64,000 nt of DNA from Callipepla californica brunnescens (lineage: Eukaryota; Chordata; Aves; Galliformes; Odontophoridae). Location: NCBI GenBank assembly GCA_023055505.1, contig JALIRH010000001.1, forward strand, positions 97,433,034-97,497,033, written 5' to 3'. Made by a program: the position numbers and the translations under genes. The first letter of the stretch is position 1. Each line of letters begins with the position of its first letter. Shown here in pieces: positions 10,501-22,780 of this stretch. The notes beneath the pieces are model-generated. The model saw nothing but the letters and a program-made list of their open reading frames with translations. It had not been told where the DNA came from and made no database searches.

Positions 10501-12642
10501 TCTTTGCTGGACTACATCATCTGCTCAGGCAGTGTGTGCTCACTGAGGTCCCAGAGGCAGCTCAGGCATCCTAGGAGCCACACTCTTTCTGTCCTTTAGC
10601 ATCTTGTGGTCTCTTTCGGGACACTACAGTAACCAGACAAAAACTCTTTTTCCTCATCCGTGTTTACCCGCAGTTAAAGTATATATTTTCCATCACTGGT
10701 AGATTCCAGAAATGCCAAAAATGTTGCAAAACAGCTTAAATTACACATTAAATGTGTCAGCCTGTGATTTACGGTGTAATTATGGTGGTTATTAGTTGTG
10801 AGATTTAAGTAGTGCGTGTTTCAGACCATAAAGCTGCGATTGTGTATTCATCTCTAAAAAGAATATAAGCATTATTACATCCACATTTCTAAAATGAAGA
10901 CGTAGCTGCAAAAATTAATAAGAAGAAAGTTTCTGTTTGAAGACAAGAGCATTTACTACACTTTTTAATTGGCATAGTAGATCAAGACAGATGCAGGAAG
11001 CTTTAAAAATCAAAGAAAATATCCCCAAAATGAAAGGAGTGACTCCATAATCTCTGAACATCTGTGCTGACTCTTAAGCATCAGCAGAGGTCAAAATCGT
11101 TCATATAAAAGTGGGACCTGCAGTCAGAGTACTGAACAGGAGGAGTTCAACAGATATTTTCTGTGTCTTTGTCCCACCTCACAGGATTTGATGTGCCCTT
11201 AGAAGCTGAAGGAGCAGCGGAATTAGCTGTAAGGAAAAAATACGTTGCTTTTGAGTCACTGTATCTGTACATTTTAAAATACTATTTCATGTCATACCCA
11301 GTGCAAATGTACAATGTCAGTGGCACCACCAGCTCACACAGCCTATCTTACTGACTTCGGCTTCTACGTTCCTCTGCTGCTGCTGAAGGAAGGGCTCATT
11401 AAGAGGAACAGGGTGGCTGATGCTGTGAAGTTGTTTTCCCTGTAGCTGCCTGGTATCTCACCCTGCTACCCTAAGCAGCAGGACTCTCCACCTTCCAAGC
11501 ACAACATAGCAATGCAGTGCACTGTTTTTTTTTTTTTCCTGTGCTGATAAGGTCCAGGCATATTTCCTCACAGTCCCTGAAAATCTGGGAAGCATATCTG
11601 GTCGAAGTCAGGGAAAGTGGCTGCTTGTTTGGGGGAGGGTAAAGGAGCAGAGGAAAAAAAAGAGACGTAAATAAAACATGTCCTATCTCTTCAGATGCTG
11701 GAAGATCAAGTCTTTGTGGGGCAGGGAAAGAAAAGCTGAAGAAGGGGAAGAAAGAGACCCCAACCCCTTACACGTTTCCATCCTCCAAGCTCCACTGATT
11801 CCTCCAAGGTCTCTTCTTCCCAGACACCACAAATGTGCTTTACATCAGCACCGACTTTGCTCGTGCCGCTGAGAAGCTGTATAACCCACTGCTGTTTGGG
11901 AAGGATGAACTTGTGTGTGCTTCTCAGAGCTCCCTCAGCATCAGCTGGCTGAGATGGGAGATGCTCCTCTGCTCAACAGACCCGCCCTAACCTAAAGGAC
12001 AACCACTCCAGAATCCCAGTGTTTTATAAGGAGCTGCTGCACTGGTGTATGAGGTAACAGCCTGAGTTCTTTCCTGGAGGTGTAACCAGTTTGCCAGTGA
12101 GCATCCGCAGCTGAGCCAGAATTGGTACCCAGAGCAAAGCCCACAACCCCCACTGCAGTTTGCATGGAATTTGTGGTTACTGTGGCCTCCCAGACCTAGA
12201 GTTACATGTTTTTTTGTCTATCAATCTTGGTGGCATTTTGTTTGCTTCTTTCTGATCCTCTGGACAGTAGAGAGCAACTCAAAATATGGGGCTCGGTCAG
12301 AAATCTGTCACATCTGGAGAAGGAACCACTTGGCAATGGTGGCAACACTTTGGAGACAGGTTCTGCTGGAGCTTCCTTCTGCATTCCTGGATGTGTGTGC
12401 AAACACCTGGGGGAGGTGAGCCTTGTGCTATTTGTCTTCTGTCCTCCTTCATTCTGTCAGGACATTATTTCTGGTCAGAAATGCTACTTGTCTCTTTCAG
12501 AAGCAGGAAGAAACTGTCTGTGCAAGAGACTTCTCCTCCTGGGGGCTTGATGCAACACTGGAACTGACGGTGTGAATGATCTTGGGATGTGGCTGAGAAG
12601 GAAAACACCAAACCAAACAAAAAATCCCAAGCAAAATTCTTT
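7571..12642. other. Intergenic, no gene recognised
   Basis: About 5 kb between CR1 fragments. It holds poly-T runs (about 9079-9107, 10481-10502 and 11524-11538) and a 25-bp exact tandem duplication at 8535-8584. A few bases at about 9518-9545 resemble a CR1 tail but are too short to call. The ORFs of 60-114 codons have no recognisable domains, and none is bordered by splice sites that join into a gene I can identify. Confidence 0.5.
8535..8584. repeat. Exact 25-bp tandem duplication (two copies)
   Basis: The unit at 8535-8559 is repeated without mismatch at 8560-8584. It begins TCCTGTCAGCC and ends AAGATGTG. The lack of divergence suggests a recent slip or duplication. Confidence 0.95.
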
Positions 12643-13305
12643 CATAGAATCACAGAACAATTTGAGGAGGAAGGGACAATTAAAGGTCATCTAGTCCAAC
12701 TCCCCTGCAATGAACAGGGACACCTACAGCTCCACCAGGTTGCTCAGAGACCTGTACAGCCTGACCTTGGATGTCTCCAGGGATGGGGCATCCACCACCT
12801 CTGTGGGCAGTGTGTTCCAGTGCCTCACCAACCTTATTGTTAAAAACCTTTTCATTATATTCAGTCTACCTCCCCTCTTTTAGTTTGAAACTATTTCCCC
12901 TGTCACCACAGACAAAAAGAGCCTGCCCCCTTCTTTCTTATTGCCTCCCTTTAGATACTGAAAGGCTGACATCAGGTCTCCCTGAAGCCTTCACTTCTCC
13001 AGGCTGAACAGCCCCAGCTTACTCAGCCTGTCCTTGTAGGGGAAGTTTTCCATCCCTTGGATCATTTTTGTGGGCCTCCTCTGGATGTACTCTAACAGCT
13101 CCCTGTCTCTCTCCTACTGAGCACTCCACATCTGGATGCAGGACTTCAGGTGAGGCCTCACCAGTGCAGAGCATAGGGGCAGGATCACCTCCCTCGACCT
13201 GCTGATTATGCAGCTTTGGATGCAGCCTAAGGTACAGCTGGCTTTCTGGGCCATGAGGGCACATTGCTGGTGCCTGTCCATCTTCCCTCAACTCCTACTC
13301 TTACA
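12643..13305 (-). mobile_element. CR1 LINE fragment (minus), about 660 bp
   Basis: Begins with the reverse-complement tail CATAGAATCACAGAACAATT and runs through AGGTTGCTCAGAGACCTG, CCTGTCCTTGTAGGGGAAG and GGTGAGGCCTCACCAGTGC. The minus strand carries a broken CR1 reverse-transcriptase end with several frameshifts. It is 5'-truncated. Confidence 0.92.
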
Positions 13306-15317
13306 GGGCAGATAAGGTTTCTGGAGCATTTGAGAACAAAAAAGAGGTGCAGGAATTAAGATGGAAGTAGAGTTGGAAAACTTGCTTCTGGACTGTGCCA
13401 AAGATATGGCCAGACCTCAAGAAATCCCTGTAAAGACTTGGAAAGATAGGCTTCAAAAATTTGCTGTGTTCTCACAAGCAGTTTGGCAGTATGCAAATGT
13501 AAGTATGACTCCTTTCTCAGCGTTAGCACATTACCAAGTAGCAGTGGGAGACCAGGCATGGGGGACCCATCATCCATGTTCTCTCTGAGCCTAGCAGGCA
13601 GTGAACCCAGAAAATGCCCATAGATCTCTGCTGTTCTTGGACTCTGAGAGGCTTCTCATGACAGACTGCACAGGAAGGACAGGAAATCCCAGCAATTCTT
13701 CCCTTCAGAACAGGCATTTCTGACCTTCTTCACTGTGTCTCTTCCAGCTGGCTGCTCCAGCTGTGTTGACTTCATCTGGGTAGCACAAGGTCTTTACCCA
13801 GTATGACTTGTTGAAACAGCTGACCTCCCTGGGGCAGACTGCTTTGTGGTGTTCATTAGAGCAGATCCGTGGGCTTCAGGTTGTCCCCTGCTTAAGTTGC
13901 CAGAAAAGGATCCCACAGAGATGAAAAGACTGCTTTGCAGCCTGCACTATTAGCACTGCAAAAACAAGGCACCAGTGCTCCGCCAAGGAAAAGTGCAAGA
14001 ATGTGTCAGGGCTGTGGGATGAAGTACGCTGGGTTTCTCCTGAAGGACTGGAGAAAGCTGGCTCATCCCAGGCAGAATCTGGCGGAACAGGACAGAGTAA
14101 CACACAGCTTAACCAGTCTGCACATGAGATCAGCTAAACCATCAGGAAGGAGTCATTAGGGGCGCAGCCCTCTTCGCTGTGGGTTTCATCCACAGCAGAC
14201 ACCCTAGCACAGACTCCAACCTTAAAACTGTTGAAGCAAGCAGTGAGATTAAAAATAAAAATAAAAATAAATGGTAGTTGGCACTCTTACTATTTTAACT
14301 TTACCATTTCTGTATCCTCAGGCTTCACATTTGCTTCATTTTTACAATGATAAGATGAACTATTACACTAAAGCCTTCTCAACTGACTGTATGACTTCAG
14401 ATGGTGACAGCTTTAAAAGTAAAAAATTCTTCAAGACTCTGGGTAGCGTTTGAGAGTACTGTATGAATATGAATCAACAGTGAACCCGTCCTGGGAAGCA
14501 TAAATTATTTACAAACATCTGAAAGACATAATCCTGAAAATCTTAACATCTCACACCTATAGATTGCCAAAGGAATGCTTGTGTGAAGCTTTAACTCCCA
14601 GTGTTTACGTTACGCTGAAGACTGAATGTGAATGTGTCACATATCTGTTCTCAGTGTAGCTCTGTGTATGCACATGGCAATGGCTCTTACAGGAAATGAT
14701 GTTTTCCAATTAGAGAAATACTTGATTGAGTTTCTGCTGGAATGTCATAAGTTAAAATTAAACATGATGAGAAGGTCGCATGAGCAGTGACTACACAAGG
14801 GGAGGGTGGAGATCAGAAGGACCTTACTTAAACTCAAAAAGCAGAGGATGACACATTTGTTTTTATCCATTTATCTTGTAAGCACAATTATTATACATGT
14901 AGGCAAAGTCACAGTAATGACGCTCACAAACCAGGCATGGCAAACCAAGAAGAGGAGCATATGAGCAACCACAAGTCTTCTTAACCTTCCTGATGAATTC
15001 TTGTTTTATGTGGGGAAAAAAAAAAGAAGAAAAAAAAAAGCTTTGGAACAGGAAGTGTGCCAGATACTCGAACATTAAAATAGCCAACAAAAGAACAGTG
15101 TTGAATTCCCTTCACTGGAACCAACTATGCTGATGTCTGCCACGATTAGTCCGAGTTTCTTATCTTGCCTCGGTGAAGAGGTGGGTTGGAAGTTGATCTC
15201 TTGAGTTTCATTCTATCCTTTCATTTTTCTGAGTTCAAGATTTCAAGAGTTCACCCATCCTGCCTCTAACAGAATTTGATACTACTTGAAGCAAAAACAA
15301 GGTCAGCTTCTAACCTG
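13306..15317. other. Intergenic, no gene recognised
   Basis: Contains an AAAAT microsatellite at 14249-14272 and an A-rich tract at about 15015-15040. ORFs around 13361-14159 have no identifiable family. Confidence 0.5.
14249..14272. repeat. (AAAAT)n microsatellite
   Basis: About four to five units of AAAAT/AAATA in a row, in intergenic sequence. Confidence 0.85.
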
Positions 15318-15525
15318 ATATCAGGTTGGATATCAGGAAAAGGTTCTTTCCCAGAGTCCAGAGGGTGGTCGGGAACTGGCTCCCCAGGGCAGTGGTCACA
15401 GCACCAAGCTGTCACAGCTCAAGGAGTGTCTGGACAATGGTCTTCCTCTTATTTTTGGGTGGAGCCTAGAACTGAACTCAATCATCCCTTCCGACTTGGG
15501 ATTTTCTATGACTATATGATTCTAC
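15318..15525 (+). mobile_element. CR1-type LINE fragment (plus)
   Basis: Sense CR1 tail: GGTTGGATATCAGGAAAAGG, then TCCCCAGGGCAGTGGTCACA, then CTTCCGACTTGGGATTTTCT, ending in a CTATGACTATATGATTCT tail. The left edge overlaps a 16-bp perfect palindrome (AACCTGATATCAGGTT, 15312-15327). Confidence 0.82.
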
Positions 15526-18500
15526 TCCTGCTATTTGAGTACCATTTCCTTAAAGACTAGAGGAACATCTGTGAGCATAATGTCTACAGACGCTGCTCAT
15601 GATGTGCTTTTCATTCTGAAATTCCTCCTGGATTAGCCTAGCTGGTCTCTAAATACTCCATGAAAATAAGGGCATGAGAGTAAGTCATAGTTCAGAGATG
15701 ATTCCCAAGCTTATGACTGTGACTGCAAAGGGATTGCAACACTCACCAGTAGTTCCTCAAGCATGATGGAAATTCAGTTGCAAATACTGAAAGCAGGGTC
15801 ATGACCTGGGAAAGTTGGGCACTGAGATAAACAAATAGATTAATGTATCAGAAGGAAAGTGTTATGAATATTTATTTCCGTTGAAGTGATATTCATATTC
15901 CAATTACAAAAGAATGAACCTGGTGTTAAAAATGAAGGAAACAGACATGCTATATTCAGGCCTTTTTTTTCCGGCCTTTCTCTTTTTGCAAGCTTTTACA
16001 AATGTCAGGTTGCAAAGTCAGTGAGTTGGCTTTGCAAAAATACTGAAACTCACCTGGCCTTCTGTTTCCTCAGAGTCAGTAAATGCCGTTCTTAATAATG
16101 CCACCTAGTGAAGTGAACAAACTAATCATCCTATATCTCTCCTTTATCTTCAATGCACTGAAGTTCTGGCGAAACCTTCGTAGGAGGAATCTAAAAACAA
16201 CAACAAAATTGTACAGGCTTTTAATTTGGAAACATTCCAGTTACTTTAATTTATACATATTCAGCTGAAGAACTAGAGAAGACAGTTCAAATGCAACAAG
16301 TCCGTGGATTCATCTAGACTTTACAGGTGAGGGATCAAGCTAAGAAGTATGCTCTACTGAGCACCTTTTCAACTCTTTGAAAGTCTTGTCAAGTGGAGAG
16401 GATCAATAATTAGGGAGCGCATGTAAGCCCTTCAAAGAGATCTGAGTGCAGCACTTGCTGTATAATCATGCCCACCATGTCGATGCCACGGCCTCACGTG
16501 GGAGATCCCACCCAGGGACATGAAGCTGCCATCCTCGGTTTGAGGAGCGGGCAGCTTTCTTCTTTGACAAGCCCTGCTACCTTTGAAGCTCAGATCTACT
16601 TGTTCTAATGGGACTGATTAGAGAGGGAAAGGAAACTTCAAAAGACTTCACTGCCTCTGTGAACTAACTAGGCAGAAGGATGTGCTGACAACCTCTTGTG
16701 ACATGTACCATCATCTGTTTTTTCCCTTGGCCCTCATTCTGCCCCTTAACATTAGCATCTTCTTTCTGTTTGCGTGTGGGAATGCTGCAGTTTGCATATA
16801 CATCACAGAATAATCAGTTCCTTCACCTGATGAGGGACTCTCATATGTTTCTCCCTGTTGAGCTTCAGGCTTCTTTTTGCTCTGAGGTTCTGCTGTCAGT
16901 CACACATGTTAAAGCCACTGCGATCCTGGTTCAGCAGTGATACATGGTCCTGACTGCCTGACTGACAAGAGGCGTGTGACAAATTCTATGGAAGGGTGAG
17001 GAAAACTGATAACATGGATTAGGAATGAACAAAATGCTAACTGAAAACCCTGAGCAGGGGTCTGCAACTCCTCTAAGCCTCTGTGCAGTAGGATGTGGAG
17101 GGTGTGTTAATTAATTTTTTGTCATTCACTTAACACTCATCTGTGCTGATGCTTTCTCTTCCTGCATTCCCTGCTGCAGTCCACCTGTTTTGTGTCCAAA
17201 GCAGAATCATGCACCAGCACTCTACCCTCTATCTTGATGATGACACATTAGCTTTCCGTTTCCTTTTTGCACTTCTGCCTGCCCTTACTGAAGGAACAAC
17301 TCCCTTCACTGATTTACCAAAATACCACTTCTCATCTGAAAAATTCAGTTCATCAGACACCCTTACTTACATGAATAAATTTTAATATTAATATTACAGG
17401 TAAATTCCAGGTGTTTTTCATTTACAGTTGTGTCTTTTCAGAGTGTAATATTAAAAGGTCAAGGATTTTTTATTTTATTTTAGTGACATAGCATCAAATA
17501 TAATACTCATCAGCAACTCATATGTCCCACTTAAGGAGTCCAGACCAAAGACAACACTAAGTGCATATTTAAATAATAAATAAGATGACAGAAATGATTT
17601 GGTGACTGTGTAGGCATCTAGGTTTAGCTGGTCTTGGAACAGCTGTCTTCACTGATTCACATCTCATCCATTCAAAGACAAAAACGTTTCACTTATTCTC
17701 CCAGGTTCTAGATCAGCCTTCTGTCTTCCCTTGAACTCCAGAGGCCTTCATCCCTTATGCAAGGCCCCTTGGGATAACAGAGTTATGGCCCAGGCTACTC
17801 AGACATTTCTTCTTTATACTGCACATGCATTTGTCTTGGTACTCAAGCTGTAAGCTTGAGCCTCAAAGCCACAGGCTGCAAGCAGAGCGTGTGGAGCTGG
17901 AGGAGACAAGACGAGGCAAGGCAAGGCAAGGCAAGGCAAGCAACCTGGCTGCTGCCTTCCTGGCAGACTTCTTGTCACTTGGGGTAGGTGTTATTGCACT
18001 GTCTTCATTTCTGTCCACGACACTTGCTGTGCTGACTGCTGAAAGATGAAATAAAGGCAACTGCTAATTAACCAAGTGATTCTGGATCAATTTCCAGAAC
18101 AAGTTTTTACTTGCATAAAAGTAGTGACGTTTTTTTTAAGCTCTAGAAACAGATGGTGATTTCTCCTCTCAGCGAGGGCTGCCAACAGCATCAGTAAGTG
18201 TACACAGTTCGTCAGATCGATAAATCCTGGGTTTAAAATGCAAGCAATCAAGAGTCACGCTCCTCGCCACGTACGCTGGAGCAAACGCTATCAAGAAGAC
18301 TGGGAGGAATTTCACACAGAGAATGATGCTATTCAGAGGGTAAGCTCCCACCACCCAGATGAGCCGGCTGTGCCTGCAAATAGTGCTCACGAAATGGCTT
18401 CCTTCAGCTGCGGCACTGCAGAGCCTGGAAAGCTGCGAGCAGAGGCAGCAGTGCCACCTGCTGCTCCCCAGGACACGGCTCTCACTTCCATCGCAGCGTG

Positions 18501-18540
18501 GCCGGTTCCAAGCTGGTGTTTACCAACATGGCGCGTTCAC
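15526..18540. other. Intergenic, no gene recognised
   Basis: Mixed composition with no identifiable gene. A short GGCAA pentanucleotide run lies at 17915-17939. A block at about 16480-16560 is slightly richer in CpG. The small ORFs, including one at 18238-18555, have no recognisable domain. Confidence 0.45.
17915..17939. repeat. (GGCAA)5 microsatellite
   Basis: Five perfect copies of GGCAA. Confidence 0.92.
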
Positions 18541-18559
18541 TGTGAAGTGAATTAAAAAG

Positions 18560-18870
18560 TAAAATTTAATAATTGAAAAGAAATAAAGGCAGCCGTCAAG
18601 TTTGCGAAAACATAAGGGGATAAAATAAGCTGTAATTGCTGTGCTGTCACGGTATCGAAAAAATAAACAAGCCATCTTGCCACTTGTTTCACAGCTTAAT
18701 CACATCCTTTGATGCTGTTATCTCTGGCTGGTTCAACGGAACGAGTTTCATTAGCAATTTAGTGAAAATGCCGGCGATCAGCATCTCCCCAGATTAAGTC
18801 TCTTAGTAACAATACTGTCCCTAATTAAAGGCATTATGGGCAATGTCAGAGTGGTAATACAAAGAATAAC
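18560..18870. promoter_or_regulatory. Candidate conserved non-coding element
   Basis: A non-repetitive, AT-rich block that still keeps about eight CpG dinucleotides. It is dense in developmental factor motifs: TAATTG and TAATTA homeodomain cores, ATAAACA (FOX), CTTTGATG (TCF/LEF-like), CACTTG (E-box) and TTATCT (GATA). It has no coding potential. The call rests on texture only, without an alignment. Confidence 0.3.
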
Positions 18871-19511
18871 ACAAAGGAAGCCCAGATGAAAGCCATGCTA
18901 AAACAAATGACGGAGGAGTGAGAGTGCAGGCATTTGTATCTTTTTCTACAAATCACATCCTCTGCAACTGAAATTCATCAGCACCTTTCTTAGACCATAG
19001 AGAGTGGTTCAGCAATCACTTCTGCCAGCTCCCTCAGCACTCATGGGTGCATCCCATCGTGGATTTGTGTGTGTTAATTTGGACCAGATGCTCTCTGACC
19101 ACGTCCTCCTGAGCCCTAGGGAAGCCTTCCATTCCCCAGACTCATCCTCTTATCTCCAAGGTCTAGAATTCCCTAGGGGCAAATCTAGGTTGAAACTGAC
19201 CCAAGTGCCTGATGATGTGCTCCCTCCCTCTTTTGGTGCACATTCAAACAGTTTAGCTTATAGCATCGAGTACAGCTTGCAGAATGGGAGTGGAGCAGAA
19301 GACCATTCTGGCAGACAGACATGCTTCTCAGCTGTATGACAGCACTGCTAAATCTTCTGAATACAAGGAGGGGTAGTAGGCTGCTATGGAATTAAAACTT
19401 AACACACACGGAAAGCTTATGTTAAGAGAAAATAATTTGGGGGTAAGTTAGTACACATTTCTTTATTTGTTCAGTGTTGGAAAACAAAAATGTCCAGAAT
19501 TTGGCCCCTCA
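18871..19511. other. Intergenic, no gene recognised
   Basis: Sequence between the candidate element at 18560-18870 and the next CR1. It holds short ORFs only, with no recognisable feature. Confidence 0.45.
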
Positions 19512-19984
19512 CTGCAAGGAAGACATCGAGGCCCTGGAGTGTGTCCAAAGAAGTGCAGCTAAGATGGTGAGGGGTCTGGAGCATAGGGTCTTATGAGGAG
19601 CAGCTGAGGGAGCTGGGATTGCTCAGTGTGCAGGAGATTCAGGGGAGACCTTATTGCTCTCTGTAAGTACCTGAAGGGAGGTTGTAGTGAGCTGGGGGCT
19701 GGCCTCTTCTCTTGTGTAACTAGTAATAGAACGAGAGGGAATGGCTCTAGGTTGTGCCAGGGGAGATTCAGACTGCATGTTAGGAAGTTGTTCTTCTCTG
19801 AAAGAGTGGTCTGGTGCTGGAATGGGCTGCCCAGGGAGCTGGTGGAGTCACCAACCCTGGAGGTGTTCAAGCAGTGTTTAGACGTCGTGCTGAGGAACAT
19901 GATTTAATGCAAACTATTGGTGATAGCTGAATGGTTGGACTGGATCGTCTTTTCCAACCTTGGTGATTCTACGATTCTATGACT
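19512..19984 (+). mobile_element. CR1 LINE fragment (plus), about 470 bp
   Basis: Well-preserved sense CR1 3' end. Reading-frame remnants include [18 protein letters not shown] and [20 protein letters not shown], typical of the CR1 ORF2 C-terminus. It ends CCAACCTTGGTGATTCTACG followed by ATTCTATGA. Confidence 0.93.
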
Positions 19985-21509
19985 GATGTGCACTTCCCAG
20001 TACATTGTTTATTTCTCCAATACAGCAGCTTCAAAGAGCACAAAATGACCTACTGTCTAACTAGCTCAGGTGGTAGAAAGTTGAGTTATGCAAAATAATA
20101 AATTCTGGTAAGCAGAAAAAAATATAAGCTGTGGCTGTGCAATCAGTTTTACACCATATCTGCCACTATAGTAGGTATTCATGAGATTACCTTGAAGCTT
20201 CCCAACCTGTATGCTGAAGGTATCACTGGAATGTTTCCAGCTCACTTCTGAAGAGCAGCTGTGGGCAGTGTAGTTGCTATTGCTAAATGCAGTTACTGGT
20301 ATTTTTCCCTTGTGTAGCTAACACAAAGCCATTCTCACTCCAGTCCTTTGCTCCTCCAACCCTGACCCCTCTTTTGGATATGTGATTCATACTTGATTTC
20401 TCACTGTTCATAATCTGTCCTCCTGTACTTACAGAGTACTTAGGGCTGTACATAAGAACTTTCTATGGCTTCTGAAACATTTTTTTTTCCATTGCAAAGT
20501 GAAAAAAAAATACAAAACAAACAAATATATTTGCTTTGGCTGATGGAAAAAATGCACCAGTACAGTAAAAGCAAGAAGGTAAAATATGTGGAAAAAGTAA
20601 ACAGAATATAACTTATTAGTGAATCTACTGCTGTCAAAAGGCAGTGACCCAAACATCACCTTTTTTTCATCACTAGCCAAGGAGACAGCCACATCAGCCT
20701 TGACCTGAGGACAGAGACTGGGAGATCAAGAAGAGGGATCATATGCATAGCTTACTGATGGATATTTTACCCTTTCAAAATCATTCCAATATAAAACAGG
20801 TCTGAATAACCATGTTTGCAATCCATACACAATATTAAAGACAAGGCTGTGTAACTACTATAACTCTAAAACACAGAAAATATGCAGTTCAAGGCTCATA
20901 AAATCCAGAAAGACTTGCCTTCCATCCCCTCTGTACTTACTTTGCTTTTTCTTAGCTGTATGTTTCAGTTTTTCCTTCCTCCTTTTCCCCATAGCAAGCT
21001 TTATGCTTGGCAATTTATATTTTTTTCTTTTTACTTTTTGGACTGCCAGTCACAGAGAGTTTTGACTTACAAAGAGATCTTTTTTATTCTGGAAGCTTCT
21101 TTGTCACTTCAACTGTAGGATTTACGCTTATCTTCTGCCTCTCAGATAAGCTTCTCCTTCACTGAATCTCAGCCTCTTTCTACGTGATTTAACCTCCCAG
21201 AGAAGACTTTGTATTAAAAAATATAAACAATGAAAGCATTCAGTTATTTCAGGATGGCAGTTTGGCAAAAGGCAGGTATATACAACACACATGGAAAATT
21301 AAAAGCTGAAAACAAACAAACAGGTTCCTTTGCATGGCCGTAACCCTTTTCAAGCTAGAAAAACATTATGGCATATACTTCTGCAGTTGTCTCACAGAAG
21401 ATATGGGAAAGATAATTTCTGAGTTTTACTACCCGAGCCCACAGATTTGTATTCAAAAGACTGAGCAATCTTTATTTTGGCAGCAGTTTGCAGGTATGCA
21501 AAAGGGATC
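19985..21509. other. Intergenic, no gene recognised
   Basis: AT-rich, with short poly-T/poly-A runs near 20478-20520. No gene or repeat family recognised. Confidence 0.45.
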
Positions 21510-21712
21510 TAAAGAAGTCTTTTTTATTAGACACTAGAACAGGTTGTGCAGAGAAGTTGTGATGCCCCAGCACTGGGAATGTTCAAAGTATGGTTATATG
21601 GATTATGAATAACCAGATCTGCTGGAATACATCCCAGCTCGTGGCAGGGGGTTGGACTAGATGGTCTTTAAAGGTGCCTTCCAAACTAAGGCATTCTATA
21701 ATCTAAGATTTT
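21510..21712 (+). mobile_element. CR1 LINE fragment (plus), diverged
   Basis: Sense CR1 tail: ACTAGAACAGGTTGTGCAGA, then GGCAGGGGGTTGGACTAGAT, then GGTCTTTAAAGGTGCCTTCC. It lies about 430 bp upstream of the keratin TATA box. Confidence 0.82.
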
Positions 21713-22139
21713 ATTATAGCGTTAGGGAGAAGGATTGATGATATCATCCCTCCCATGTGGAAGTACAGGTGAAGCTTCAGGGTTGGGAAGAGACCTGTCC
21801 CAGCCATAAAGACAAGTATTGAAGCAAGGCCCCAGAGGGTAGGAGGCTGTTATTCCCTCCTGAGGTTACACAGTGCTCATCACTGGCTGCATCATCTGCT
21901 CGTGCTGACGTGTCATGTCTCCAGGAAATGTTTTGGCCTCTAATCCTGTCACTTGAAAGGAGACTTAGTGGTAGACTGGGCATGTCCTAAGCACAGAAAT
22001 GAAAAGGGAGCATTGCAGGGAACAGAAAAAAAAGACATCAATTTCTTTAATTGTAGTGTTTTGCATGCAAAATGAACTTGTTGTTACACATAATGTATGT
22101 GCAAAGGGTGCCTCTGGGCCTATGGGCAGTTCTGACCAG

Positions 22140-22147
22140 TATAAAAG
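22140..22147 (+). promoter_or_regulatory. Feather keratin TATA box (TATAAAAG)
   Basis: Canonical TATAAAAG about 60 bp upstream of the exon 1 donor. It predicts a transcription start near 22170. Feather keratin genes typically have this compact TATA-driven layout. Confidence 0.85.
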
Positions 22148-22169
22148 CTCGTCCAACACCACGCTCCCT

Positions 22170-22207
22170 CATCCACTTCTCTTGCCTTCTCCTCCTCGGT
22201 GAACAAG
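22170..22207 (+). other. Feather keratin non-coding exon 1
   Basis: Short 5' UTR exon ending GTGAACAAG with the donor GTGAGC at 22208. A short non-coding first exon followed by a small intron is the family rule for avian beta-keratins. The start is inferred from TATA spacing; the donor is seen directly. Confidence 0.75.
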
Positions 22208-22462
22208 GTGAGCTGCAGTGGTCTTCTCCTCACTCTCCTCTTTCTCTGCTTCTCCTCTTTCTCTCCTGACCTCCACTGAGTCTTTGACTCTGTTCCAGCC
22301 TTGGTGTGACTCTCACTCCTTGGTGGTGCTCCCACTAGCTCTGTTCTGCTTGCCAGTGTTGGGGGGGAGGTGGGAGAGCACCTTGGTGAGCCTCACCTCT
22401 TGGTGAGCAGGCCACCAGGCTGCTGCTCATGCTGCCTGTGCTTTTCTTGCCCTTTCTCCTAG
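22208..22462 (+). other. Feather keratin 5' UTR intron (255 bp)
   Basis: Starts GTGAGC and ends TTTCTCCTAG after a pyrimidine-rich tract. Its presence shows the locus was copied as genomic DNA and not from mRNA. Confidence 0.85.
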
Positions 22463-22483
22463 GTACATCTCCATCCCACAGCC

Positions 22484-22780
22484 ATGTCCTGCTTCGATCT
22501 GTGCCGTCCCTGTGGCCCGACCCCGCTGGCCAACAGCTGCAACGAGCCCTGCGTGCGCCAGTGCCAGGACTCCCGTGTGGTGATCCAGCCCTCTCCTGTG
22601 GTGGTGACCCTGCCCGGTCCTATCCTCAGCTCCTTCCCCCAGAACACTGCTGTGGGATCCAGCACCTCTGCTGCTGTTGGCAGCATCCTGAGCCAGGAGG
22701 GAGTACCCATCTCTTCTGGAGGCTTTGGCATCTCTGGCCTGGGTAGCCGGTTCTCTGGCAGAAGGTGCCTGCCTTGCTAA
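22484..22780 (+). CDS. Feather beta-keratin (corneous beta-protein), 98 aa
   Basis: Encodes a complete 98-residue feather keratin, the structural protein of barbs and barbules, which assembles into filaments in keratinising feather cells. The N-terminus [20 protein letters not shown] carries the family Cys cluster (Cys3, 7, 10, 19, 23, 27). The hydrophobic beta-strand core (about residues 32-65) contains [20 protein letters not shown]. The Gly/Ser-rich part ends [19 protein letters not shown] with Cys95 and Cys98. All eight usual cysteines and the usual length are present, and there is no frameshift or stop. Residue 4 is Phe where many paralogues have Tyr. The ATG is 21 bp into exon 2. No second keratin copy is visible, although the family normally forms tandem clusters. 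Which paralogue it is cannot be told from sequence alone. Confidence 0.96.
   Translation: MSCFDLCRPCGPTPLANSCNEPCVRQCQDSRVVIQPSPVVVTLPGPILSSFPQNTAVGSSTSAAVGSILSQEGVPISSGGFGISGLGSRFSGRRCLPC

Noticed and set aside
15312..15327. 16-bp palindrome AACCTGATATCAGGTT
   Set aside because: At the edge of a CR1 fragment and explained by a changed repeat consensus.
20061..20080. tRNA-like A-box string CTAGCTCAGGTGGTAGAAAG
   Set aside because: No B box, no anticodon or acceptor stem pairing and no terminator follow. It is a chance match or a decayed fragment.
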